From positions 310,001 through 374,000 of the forward strand of contig NZ_JQLI01000001.1 in the NCBI RefSeq assembly GCF_000744095.1: a DNA stretch of 64,000 bases. The letters run 5' to 3'. Below the pieces are notes generated by a model, which made no database searches, was not told the DNA's origin, and saw nothing but the letters and a program-made list of their open reading frames with translations. Each line of letters begins with the position of its first letter. Within the stretch, counting starts at the first letter, position 1. Source of the DNA: Cupriavidus necator A5-1. GTDB taxonomy: Bacteria > Pseudomonadota > Gammaproteobacteria > Burkholderiales > Burkholderiaceae. This document shows positions 55,414 through 63,198 of this stretch, one piece after another. A program made the position numbers and the translations under genes.

Positions 55414-55875
55414 ATGCACGCAACCATCACCAACACGATGCTGCCTTCGGCAGACGAAAGTGCTATCGCTCGGGAATCGAGCCGCAGCCTGGCGGTGGCC
55501 TTGGACAGCCGATCCGATACGCAGCAATTCGATTTCAAGACTGACAAGGGCGAGTTGCATAGTGTCACATTGCCCACCTCTGCGCTGAGGCTTCTCGTCG
55601 AGGTTCTCGCGGAAATCGGCCAAGGGAACGCCGTCTCCGTCATTCCCATTCACGCCGAGCTGACGACGCAAGAGGCGGCGGACCTGCTTAACGTCTCTCG
55701 ACCATACTTGGTTCAGCTTCTGGAAAAGGGCGAGATTCCCTTCCGTAAAGTCAACACGCATCGGCGCGTCCTCTATCAGGACGTTGTCAGCTACAAGCAG
55801 CGCATTGATGACGAGCGACGCAAGGCACTAGACGAACTCGCAGCGCAGGCCCAAGAGTTGGACATGGGCTATTGA
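55414..55875 (+). CDS. Antitoxin with excisionase-type HTH
   Basis: A 153-residue protein. The N-terminal half (ESSRSLAVALDSRSDTQQFDF, LHSVTLPTSALRLLVEVLAEIGQG) is followed by an excisionase/MerR-like HTH: ELTTQEAADLLNVSRPYLVQLLEKGEIPFRKVNTHRRVLYQDVVSYK. This fits the antitoxin that accompanies PIN-domain toxins of this type. GGGGA lies 7 bases before ATG 55414; ATG 55393 in the same frame is an alternative. It is expected to bind the inverted repeat in its own promoter. Its toxin partner starts 3 bases after its stop. Confidence 0.88.
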   Translation: MHATITNTMLPSADESAIARESSRSLAVALDSRSDTQQFDFKTDKGELHSVTLPTSALRLLVEVLAEIGQGNAVSVIPIHAELTTQEAADLLNVSRPYLVQLLEKGEIPFRKVNTHRRVLYQDVVSYKQRIDDERRKALDELAAQAQELDMGY

Positions 55876-55877
55876 GC

Positions 55878-56449
55878 ATGACTTCCAACTTCGCTGTGTC
55901 TACGATGCCTGCGTTCTCTATCCTGCTCCGCTGCGCGATCTGCTGATGCGGCTCGCGCTGACCGACCTGTACCGTGCAAAGTGGACGAATCAAATTCATG
56001 ACGAGTGGATTCGCAACCTCCTCGCGCGGCGGCCGGAGCTTTCCGCGGATCGCCTTGCAGGCACGCGCGAACTGATGAACCGAAGTGTTCGCGATTCGCT
56101 AGTTAGCGGCTATGAGCACCTTATTGAGTCCATTGAGTTGCCTGATCCTGACGATCGACATGTGGTTGCGGCCGCAATTCATAGCGGCTCGGAGGCAATC
56201 ATCACGTTCAATATGAAGGACTTCCCGGAAGCCGCACTCAAGGAGTTCAACGTCGAGGCGATCCACCCGGATGATTTCGTCGTGGACCTCTTTGATCTGA
56301 ATGCGGGGAAGGTCCTGACGGCAGTGGCGGAACACCGTGCATCTCTGAAGAATCCACCGAAGTCTCCTTCGGAGTATTTGACTACCCTTTCGGCGCAAGG
56401 CCTGACGCAAACGGTGTTGATCCTAACGCAGTACAGTCTGGCAATCTGA
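55878..56449 (+). pseudogene. PIN-domain toxin, frameshifted at codon 8
   Basis: ATG 55878 opens MTSNFAV, but the continuation VYDACVLYPAPLRDLLMRLALTDLYRAKW is one frame over: a single base is missing near 55899. After that the frame is open to 56449 and carries the PIN hallmarks WTNQIHDEWIRNLL, IESIELPDPDDRHVVAAAIHSGSEAIITFNMKDFP. The first acidic residue of the nuclease site (VYDAC) lies right at the lesion. A restart at ATG 55946 would lack it. The toxin is therefore probably inactive while the antitoxin remains. Confidence 0.8.
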
Positions 56450-56728
56450 ATCCCCGGCCTCATCTTGGCATTCCGCCGCGACCGATGCTCGGCCTCCAGA
56501 CGTCGTGGCAAGGCGGCGACGATCGGATATCTGTATTGTTCGGGGACCTTGCGTTTCGCTGAGTTTTTCCCAGTCAGGGACATTGACTACACAATGTGTA
56601 GAGATTGGACTGACTTACGCACCTGAGAAACATACCAGGGCTGTGTAAGCGCGAAATTAGCCGCACCTAGCGTTTGCGGCTGAGAGCGGGCAGGCTTGCG
56701 TCCGCAACCACTATTTGCGGACGCAAGC

Positions 56729-57205
56729 ATGATGGACAACGAATGTGAAGTTCCGCCGCTGAGGGTGATCCGTGTTCGCTCCAACGGAAAACGCGACTTT
56801 GACCCGGGGGATAAGCGCCGCCTGGTCGAGGCGTGTCTGCGGCCAGGGGTCTCGGTGTCAGGGATGGCCCTCAAGCTCGGCATCAATACGAACCAGTTGC
56901 GCAAGTGGATCCAGCTACACCAAGTGGCAAATGAAGCCGCCGCGGCCGGTAGTGCTGAATCTGCGTTGCCAGCGTTCGCACCGGTCGTCGAGATTAGCGG
57001 CGTAACGCGCGTCCCGGAGTCGGCGGTGGCGCTGGAACGTCTGCGGACCCAAGCGCCTGCTGCCCCTCAGCCATCGCCGCGTCTGCCACTGCAGCCGGCG
57101 CTACTGACGGCGCGGTTGCCTAACGGCGTGACGGTCGAGCTAGAATGCGGCGGGCAGGACGTTGCGCTGGTAAAGGCAATGATCGAAGCGTTGGGAGCGC
57201 GTTGA
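56729..57205 (+). CDS. tnpA: IS66 accessory protein TnpA (Orf1)
   Basis: A 158-residue protein with a Tnp8-type HTH: RDFDPGDKRRLVEACLRPGVSVSGMALKLGINTNQLRKWIQLH, followed by a Pro-rich linker and the ending LPNGVTVELECGGQDVALVKAMIEALGA. Needed with TnpB for IS66 transposition. Its stop overlaps the tnpB start. The upstream Met pair at 56729/56732 both fit; no strong ribosome site is seen. Confidence 0.88.
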   Translation: MMDNECEVPPLRVIRVRSNGKRDFDPGDKRRLVEACLRPGVSVSGMALKLGINTNQLRKWIQLHQVANEAAAAGSAESALPAFAPVVEISGVTRVPESAVALERLRTQAPAAPQPSPRLPLQPALLTARLPNGVTVELECGGQDVALVKAMIEALGAR

Positions 57206-57558
57206 TGTTCCGGCTCGACGCTGACCTGCAGGTCTACCTGCACCGCAATGCGGTGGATTTCCGCCTGGGGATCAATGGGTTGGTTGCCCTGGTGGAGCAG
57301 TCAATGCAGCTTGATCCCTTTGCCCGCGCCGTCTACGCCTTTCATAACCGTCGGCGCAATCGCATCAAGCTGTTGCTATGGGACCGCAACGGGTTCTGGT
57401 TGCTGCTCAAGCGCCTCGAGGAAGACCGCTTCGTGTGGCCACGGCGTCAGCAGACGGTGGTCGAACTGACGACCGAGCAGTTGCACTGGCTGCTGGACGG
57501 TATCGACGTGGATGCCATGCAGCGGCACCCGTCGCGCAAATATCAGCACACGGCTTGA
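57205..57558 (+). CDS. tnpB: IS66 accessory protein TnpB (Orf2)
   Basis: A 117-residue IS66 Orf2-like protein: LQVYLHRNAVDFRLGINGLVALVEQ, AVYAFHNRRRNRIKLLLWDRNGFWLLLKRLEEDRFVWP and QLHWLLDGIDV are diagnostic. It starts by overlap with tnpA (TGATG type) and is followed 57 bases on by tnpC. Confidence 0.93.
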   Translation: MFRLDADLQVYLHRNAVDFRLGINGLVALVEQSMQLDPFARAVYAFHNRRRNRIKLLLWDRNGFWLLLKRLEEDRFVWPRRQQTVVELTTEQLHWLLDGIDVDAMQRHPSRKYQHTA

Positions 57559-58980
57559 TTGTTGTTCGGTGTGACGTATACCTAATTGCGCCGCGGCTGC
57601 ACTATCGTGTTCAGCATGAACGAACACGACTTCTCCCGATTGCCGCCGGCCGCCCAGGCCTATATCCGCGAGCTCGAAGCGCAGGCTACCACCAACGCCC
57701 AGCACATCGCTGAGTTGACCGAGCGCATCAAGCTCCTTGAGGAACAATTCCGCCTCGCGCAGTCCAAGCGCTTCGCACCAAGCAGCGAGAAGCTCAAGGA
57801 CCGCGTGTTCGATGAGGCTGAGCAGATGGCTACCGCGGCGCTGGCCGACGACGATGAGGATGGCGCGCTCACGCCGCTGGACACGGGGCTGCCAGAGCCT
57901 GATAAGCCCGCAGGCCGCAAACGTGGCCGCAAGCCGCTGCCGGCGGAGTTGCCACGCCAGCGCATCGAGTACGACCTGACCGAAGACCAGAAGATCTGCA
58001 CGTGCTGCCAAGGAGCGATGCACCGCTTGGGCGAGGAAGTTAGCGAGCAGTTGCACATCGAAACAAAAGTCTCCGTGCTGCAGCATGTCCGCTTCAAATA
58101 CGCGTGCCGGCAATGCGAGCGCAATGCCGAACGCACGCCGGTGTTGATCGCGCCAATGCCGACGCAACCACTGCCGGGCAGCAATGCGAGCGCGGCAATG
58201 CTGGCGACGGTGACCACCGGCAAGTACGTGGACGGCACGCCGCTGTACCGGATGGAAGACGCGCTGGGTCGCGCCGGCATTGCAGTCGGCCGTGGCACAC
58301 TGGCCAACTGGATCATCCGGCCCGCGCAACTGCACTACAGCCGGTTGTACGACGCATTGCGCCGCACGCTGCTGTCGCAACCACTGATCCATGCGGACGA
58401 GACGACGGTGCAGGTGCTCAAGGAGGAAGGCAAGGCCGCGCAGAGCAAGTCGTACATGTGGTGCTATCGAAGCGCCGAGGATAGCGACGAGCCGGTTGTG
58501 CTGTTCGACTACCAGCCCGGACGCGGCCAGGAATACCCGCAGGCATTCCTGGCCGGCTACGCCGGCATGCTGATGACCGACGGCTACAGCGCCTGGCGTA
58601 CCCTTGAGTGCCCGAAGCACTTTGGTTGCATTGCCCATGCCAGGCGAGCGTTTGTCGATGCGCTCAAGGGGCAGAAGAAGCCCGGCGGCCGTGTAGCTCA
58701 GGCCCTCGAATACTTCAAGGCCCTGTACCAGGTCGAGGCGCTCGCCAAAGCAGATCTGCCCGAAGGTCAAACGCGTGTCGACTACACGTACCAACTGCGC
58801 CAACAGCACAGCGTGCCGCTACTTGCGGCGTTCAAGACATGGCTGGACGAACATGCGCCGCTGGTATTGCCCGAGAGCCTGCTGGGCAAGGCGATTGCCT
58901 ACACGCGTAACCAGTGGGAGTACCTGAGCCGCTACGTTACCGACGGGCGAGCGGCGCTGGACAACAACATCATCGAACGT

Positions 58981-59000
58981 CTATGGATTCGAATCCATAG
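58981..59000. repeat. Perfect 20-bp palindrome at the RIT left junction
   Basis: CTATGGATTCGAATCCATAG reads the same on both strands. It lies between the interrupted IS66 and the RIT inverted repeat on the left only. It may be a recombination site or a trace of a second event. Confidence 0.85.
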
Positions 59001-59005
59001 TCTTT

Positions 59006-59030
59006 CTTATCCACGTGACAGAATTATGCA
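59006..59030 (+). repeat. RIT left inverted repeat
   Basis: 25 bp, starting CTTATCCACGTG and ending ATTATGCA; exact inverse of 62507-62531. Confidence 0.95.
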
Positions 59031-59160
59031 GGGTCCTCACGAGTTCATGGTCGCGTAGCAGGCTGGGCTGGCTCTGTTGCAGCGCACCGGGACACGCTCT
59101 TGCTGAACATAATAAATGGTGCTTTGCTGAGGGACTCGATTGCCTCAGAGGAGAGCTACC

Positions 59161-60417
59161 ATGGACGAGGATCGGCTCGGAGTTCGATCGTGGCGTGAGC
59201 TCGAAGAGAGTGTTCTTGCGGCGAGCCGCCAGGCGTATGTCGGCTACCTTCAAAGTCACGGCTATGCGCTTCACACCATCGGACATTATCTTGCCAGCGT
59301 CGCGCACTTCTCACGCTGGCTTACCAGAAAGCGCATCAGGCTCGATCAGATCGACGAGAATCTGGTACGTCAATTCATCTCCGTGCACCTGCCTGACTGC
59401 GACTGTCCTGGGAGAAGTAAGTGTGCATTGAATTTCACGAGGGCGGCACTCAAGCATTTGCTTAAGGTGCTTCGCGCGGAAGGTCGCATCCCACTACGGT
59501 CGTCCTTATTGCCAAGTGCTATCGTCGAGGAACTAGGCCGTCTGGATAGTTATCTTGACGAGATCCGTGGTCTCGCCGCGAGCACCCGCTGCAACCATCT
59601 GGACCACGTGCGTGACTTCCTGGTCGATCAATATGGTAATCGCCGCATTGATCCCAGTCGCATTAAGCCGAGCCATGTGCTGCATTTCGTCGTCGAGCGA
59701 AGTAAGGGGTGCAATCCGTCGACCGCCGGCGCTATCGCCAGCAGCGTACGCGTCTATCTGCGCTTCCGCCAGTTCGGTGGTGACCCTACCGAGGCATTGA
59801 TCGCCGCTGTACCCAAGGTGGCGGTTTGGTCAATGGCTCGCGTGCCCAGATTGCTGACGCAAGGCCAACTCGCACAATTCTTGAATGCCTTCGACACGAA
59901 GACCGCATCAGGCCGACGAGATTACGCCATGGCACGTTTGCTAGTCGATCTTGGTTTGCGGGTAGGGGAAGTGGCCAGAATCCAACTCGATGACGTGGAC
60001 TGGCATGAGGGAACGTTACGTATTAGAGCCGCTAAAGGCAGGCGTGTGGATCTTTTGCCGCTGCCCGTGCAAACCGGGCGCGCGCTGGTCAACTACGTGC
60101 GCTTTGGTCGCCCGCAGACCGTTAGTCGCGCGCTGTTCGTGCGGCATCGAGCCCCGCTTGATCGGCCGGTCAGCTCAGCCGTTGTACGCAGCGCGGTCAG
60201 GCTGGCCTACGCCAGATGCGGTTGGCCCAGTGCGTCGATGGGCACTCATTTGCTGCGCCACACGGTTGCAAGTCGAATGCTGGCCAACGGGGCGTCTCTC
60301 AAGGACATCGCAGATGTGTTGCGCCACCGTAGCCTTGATACAACCATGATTTACTCCAAAGTCGATTTCAGCAGCCTCGCGGCCGTGGTCGCACCTTGGC
60401 CGGGGAGGAGATCATGA
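59161..60417 (+). CDS. RIT tyrosine recombinase A
   Basis: A 418-residue tyrosine recombinase, first of the trio. The N-terminal SAM-like binding region includes SHGYALHTIGHYLASVAHFSRWL. The catalytic domain has the Arg in DLGLRVGEVARI, HLLRHTVASRML (His-x-x-Arg), and RHRSLDTTMIYSKVD (His and nucleophile Tyr). A Cys cluster (PDCDCPGRSKC) near residues 79-90 is distinctive. AGGAG precedes ATG 59161. Its stop overlaps the start of the second gene (ATGA). Confidence 0.9.
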   Translation: MDEDRLGVRSWRELEESVLAASRQAYVGYLQSHGYALHTIGHYLASVAHFSRWLTRKRIRLDQIDENLVRQFISVHLPDCDCPGRSKCALNFTRAALKHLLKVLRAEGRIPLRSSLLPSAIVEELGRLDSYLDEIRGLAASTRCNHLDHVRDFLVDQYGNRRIDPSRIKPSHVLHFVVERSKGCNPSTAGAIASSVRVYLRFRQFGGDPTEALIAAVPKVAVWSMARVPRLLTQGQLAQFLNAFDTKTASGRRDYAMARLLVDLGLRVGEVARIQLDDVDWHEGTLRIRAAKGRRVDLLPLPVQTGRALVNYVRFGRPQTVSRALFVRHRAPLDRPVSSAVVRSAVRLAYARCGWPSASMGTHLLRHTVASRMLANGASLKDIADVLRHRSLDTTMIYSKVDFSSLAAVVAPWPGRRS

Positions 60418-61364
60418 ATCAATTCCACTCGATGACTGCCCGGGTAGAGGACTATCTCACTGCCAGGCGGAAGCTTGGTTTCGGACTGAAGGCACAGGGA
60501 ACACAGCTGTTCGCATTTGCCCGCTTTGCTGAGCGAGTTGGCCACCGCGGCCCAGTAACTCTGGAACTCGCGTTGCGCTGGGCCAGAGATTCTCACTCCA
60601 CCAGACCAATTACCGCGGCGAAGCGGATCGGAGTACTGCGCCCGTTCGTCAGGTACCTTCAGCAGTTTGAACCTGCCACTGAGGTCCCACCATTCAAGCT
60701 ACTGGGGCCCACGCATCGTCGCCCGGTGCCTCACATTTTCAGTAACGCGGAGGTCGAGGAACTCTTGGCCGCGGCTGGACGGTTGCCCCCGGCAGGGGGG
60801 CTGCAGCCAGCAACTTACGAGACGCTCTTTGGCCTGCTTGCTGCTACCGGTATGCGTATTTCGGAGGCGCTCCGGCTTGAACGTGCGGATGTAATGCTTG
60901 AGGCCGGCATGCTGAACGTTAGCAAAAGCAAATGCCGCAGATCCCGTCTAGTCCCCTTGCATGAGACGACCATCGCCGCTCTTCAGCGTTACGCTCAGTT
61001 TCGTGACCAGTTGCTCCCACTCGCAGCTGACGACAACTTCTTCCTGTCTCCGTGGGGACGAGCGCTGAAGCTCGGTACAGTGGAGGATACCTTCTGCAGA
61101 CTACGCCGGCGGCTTGGCTGGGTCGCCCGAGGCGATTATCCGGCGCCGCGCATCTTCGATCTCAGGCATGCGTTTATCACGAACTGCCTGCTCCGATGGT
61201 ATCAGAACCAGATCAATGTCGATAACGCGATCGCCGCCTTGTCCACTTATGTGGGGCATGTTCGCGTCAGCGACACGTATTGGTACGTTAGCGCCATCCC
61301 GGAACTGATGGCGCTGGCCGCTCGACGCTTCGAGCGATACGCCCAGGAGACTCCAAATGACTAG
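60414..61364 (+). CDS. RIT tyrosine recombinase B
   Basis: A 316-residue recombinase. Arg in LLAATGMRISEALRL, ending with FDLRHAFITNCLLRWY (His/Arg region), STYVGHVRVSDTYWYVSA (His and Tyr). GGGGAGGAG lies just before ATG 60414, within the end of the first gene; the last 8 bases overlap the third gene. All three products are thought to be needed for RIT movement. Confidence 0.9.
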   Translation: MNQFHSMTARVEDYLTARRKLGFGLKAQGTQLFAFARFAERVGHRGPVTLELALRWARDSHSTRPITAAKRIGVLRPFVRYLQQFEPATEVPPFKLLGPTHRRPVPHIFSNAEVEELLAAAGRLPPAGGLQPATYETLFGLLAATGMRISEALRLERADVMLEAGMLNVSKSKCRRSRLVPLHETTIAALQRYAQFRDQLLPLAADDNFFLSPWGRALKLGTVEDTFCRLRRRLGWVARGDYPAPRIFDLRHAFITNCLLRWYQNQINVDNAIAALSTYVGHVRVSDTYWYVSAIPELMALAARRFERYAQETPND

Positions 61365-62364
61365 CTCAGATCCGGCAGCGCGCTTCTCGGCCTTGATTCA
61401 GCGGTTCTTTATGGAACGTTTAATCGAGCAGCGCAACGTTAGCCCTCGCACGGTGGCCAGCTATCGCGACACCTTTCGCTTACTGTTCAGCTTCGCTGAA
61501 GCGCATCTGCACAAGCCGCCGCATAAGCTGCGGTTGGCCGATTTTAGCGCAGACCTGATTCTCGCCTTTCTCAAGTATCTGGAGATCGCGCGTCACAACA
61601 CCATCCGCAGCCGCAACGCGCGACTAGCAGCAATCCGCTCTTTTGCCCACTATGCGACGTTGCTTGAGCCTGCCGCGCTGCCCATTCTTCAGCGCGTGTT
61701 GGCCATCCCCATGAAGCGATTCGACAGGCCTATGGTTAGCTTCCTCAGCCGTGAGGAAGTGCAGGCCATCCTTGATTCTCCATCTGTCAACACCTGGTGT
61801 GGTCACCGCGATCAGGTCATGCTGGCTACGCTCTACAATACAGGCGCGCGCGTGTCCGAGCTCACGGCTATGCGAGTCAGGGACGTCGTATTGGACCGCA
61901 GTGCCTGCGTACACCTTCACGGCAAGGGGCGAAAAGAGCGCGCCGTGCCACTATGGCGTGCTACCGCGAAACAAATTCGCCGTTGGCTACGCCGGATCAA
62001 TCCGGATCCGGATCAGTGGCTTTTTCCCAACCGCGCTGGCGGCCAGATGACCCGCTCCGGCGTGACAGACAGACTTAGGCTCGCCGCAGCCAGCGCTTCG
62101 ACGCGCTGTCCGCAGCTTAAGACGAGACGCGTCTCTCCGCACATCATGAGGCACGCCACTGCCATGCATATGCTTCAGGCTGGCGTAGACCTCACGTTGA
62201 TTGCGTTGTGGCTTGGCCATGAAAGCCCCGCCACCACCCATATGTACGTGGAAGCCGATCTGGCCATGAAACAGCGGGCACTAAACGCCATCCAGGCGCC
62301 GCAGTTCAAACAGCGTCGGTATCGTCCTTCAAACAACATTCTGGCCTTCCTCGATGGCCTATGA
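61357..62364 (+). CDS. RIT tyrosine recombinase C
   Basis: A 335-residue recombinase, the most XerC/D-like of the three. N-terminal core-binding domain LIEQRNVSPRTVASYRDTFRLLF. Catalytic Arg in LYNTGARVSELTAM, Lys in HGKGRKERAVPLW, HIMRHATAMHML (His-x-x-Arg), LWLGHESPATTHMYVEAD (His and Tyr). Start ATG 61357 overlaps the previous gene's stop. 142 non-coding bases separate its stop from the right inverted repeat. Confidence 0.92.
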   Translation: MTSSDPAARFSALIQRFFMERLIEQRNVSPRTVASYRDTFRLLFSFAEAHLHKPPHKLRLADFSADLILAFLKYLEIARHNTIRSRNARLAAIRSFAHYATLLEPAALPILQRVLAIPMKRFDRPMVSFLSREEVQAILDSPSVNTWCGHRDQVMLATLYNTGARVSELTAMRVRDVVLDRSACVHLHGKGRKERAVPLWRATAKQIRRWLRRINPDPDQWLFPNRAGGQMTRSGVTDRLRLAAASASTRCPQLKTRRVSPHIMRHATAMHMLQAGVDLTLIALWLGHESPATTHMYVEADLAMKQRALNAIQAPQFKQRRYRPSNNILAFLDGL

Positions 62365-62506
62365 TTATGCTTGCCCCGGGAGTCGCGTTCATCCGCCGCT
62401 TCCCATGGGCGTACTGTATTCCTGAACCCCTCTGGTAGCGCACGCTCGGCCCCGACTCGCCGCGGCCGGGCGCGCGACCGGCGGTAAAACACAGAAAGCA
62501 AAACTC

Positions 62507-62531
62507 TGCATAATTCTGTCACGTGGATAAG
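62507..62531 (-). repeat. RIT right inverted repeat
   Basis: 25 bp beginning TGCATAAT and ending GTGGATAAG; exact inverse of 59006-59030. Confidence 0.95.
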
Positions 62532-62536
62532 AACGA

Positions 62537-62758
62537 GATATCAGGCCGTTTGCAACCGCGAGAAGGTCGTGGCTGTTCAGCGACACTGTTGCCGGCGCGA
62601 AGGCCAGCGCGATGGTCTATAGCCTGGTGCTCACGTGCCGGGCCTGCGGCGTTGAGCCGTATGCCTATCTGCTGCACGTGCTAACCGAGTTGCCGCAGCG
62701 TGCCCCGGACGCGGACGTCACCGACCTGCTGCCGTTCAACTTCGCCAAACACCAATAG
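62537..62758 (+). pseudogene. tnpC: IS66 TnpC C-terminal remainder
   Basis: Reads DIRPFATARRSWLFSDTVAGAKASAMVYSLVLTCRACGVEPYAYL then LHVLTELPQRAPDADVTDLLPFNFAKHQ and TAG at 62758. This is the missing end of the transposase truncated at 58979; joining Glu-Arg to Asp-Ile restores the canonical NNIIERDIRPF sequence. Confidence 0.9.
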
Positions 62759-62861
62759 CGCTGCTGCGCCTGCCGCCTGAACGACGAACCGGCTGCAACC
62801 AAGGCGCCGATCGGCCATATGGGGCACTCGCCCGTTACACGGTAACGAGCGAGCATTACCG

Positions 62862-62962
62862 GATCGCTTTGAAATAGAGGTCCCATTGCTCCGAATCCGG
62901 ATCGAGCCGGCGCACGATTGCGTCGTCGGCTCGAACTATCAGCCGCTCCAGCATCTGACTGC
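62862..62962 (-). pseudogene. Gene tail next to IS21, unassigned
   Basis: The minus strand reads SQMLERLIVRADDAIVRRLDPDSEQWDLYFKAIR then stop. It looks like the C-terminus of a gene cut by the IS21 element; family not recognised. Confidence 0.35.
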
Positions 62963-62964
62963 GT

Positions 62965-63073
62965 ATTCCGGCCGATCGTGACCAGTCATTCCGGATTATC
63001 GTGACCGCGGATTCCGGCATCGTGACCGGCATTTCCGGTTTATCGTGACCAGCCGTTCCGGCGATCGTGACCG
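62965..63073. repeat. Five tandem about 22-bp repeats, IS21 left-end binding sites
   Basis: The unit ATTCCGG-N(2-4)-ATCGTGACC recurs five times, starting near 62965, 62988, 63011, 63031 and 63055. IS21-type elements carry multiple terminal repeats that bind IstA, so this is the left end of the element whose transposase starts at 63199. Confidence 0.8.
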
Positions 63074-63198
63074 GCTCGCCGGGGAGCCATCTCACCACTG
63101 ACGTGGTGGCGTCCGGCTTGCCATGATCCGGTTGGGGATGTTGCGTATTGTTCAACCCAGGCTGTGGATAACCTTCTGCGTTTTTGCACGGAGAAGCG

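Larger units (their letters stand above)
57616..59058 (+). pseudogene. tnpC: IS66 transposase TnpC, cut by the RIT insertion
   Basis: 480 codons, of which about 455 are native. N-terminal coiled coil and leucine zipper (AELTERIKLLEEQFRLAQSKRF), the zinc-finger region KICTCCQGAMHRLGEEV...CRQCE, and the DDE core LIHADETTVQVL, LMTDGYSAWRTL and ALDNNIIER. The native frame stops at Glu-Arg (58979). The next codons WIRIHSLSYPRDRIMQGPH come from the inserted RIT end. The missing C-terminus lies at 62537-62758. Confidence 0.9.
58980..62535 (+). mobile_element. RIT element (recombinase in trio)
   Basis: Three overlapping tyrosine-recombinase genes are bounded by a perfect 25-bp inverted repeat (59006-59030 and 62507-62531) that starts CTTATCCACGTGACAG. 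A 5-bp direct repeat GAACG (58975-58979 and 62531-62535) flanks the insertion and matches one copy in the reconstructed tnpC. On the left, 25 extra bases lie between the junction and the repeat, including a perfect 20-bp palindrome. Confidence 0.88.
56645..62838 (+). mobile_element. IS66-family element interrupted by a RIT element
   Basis: Left end GTAAGCGCGAAATTAG at 56645; right end reads inward GTAACGGGCGAGTG from 62838, an imperfect inverted repeat with the typical IS66 GTAA start. It carries tnpA, tnpB and tnpC in order. tnpC is split at 58979/62531 by a 3.55-kb insertion. Without it the IS would be about 2.6 kb, normal for IS66. Confidence 0.8.

Noticed and set aside
57376..58809. 477-codon minus-strand frame inside IS66
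   Set aside because: Antisense of tnpB and tnpC, which carry all family motifs.
62965..63073. CRISPR-like short tandem repeats
   Set aside because: The units are directly adjacent with no unique spacers and match IS21 end repeats next to istA.
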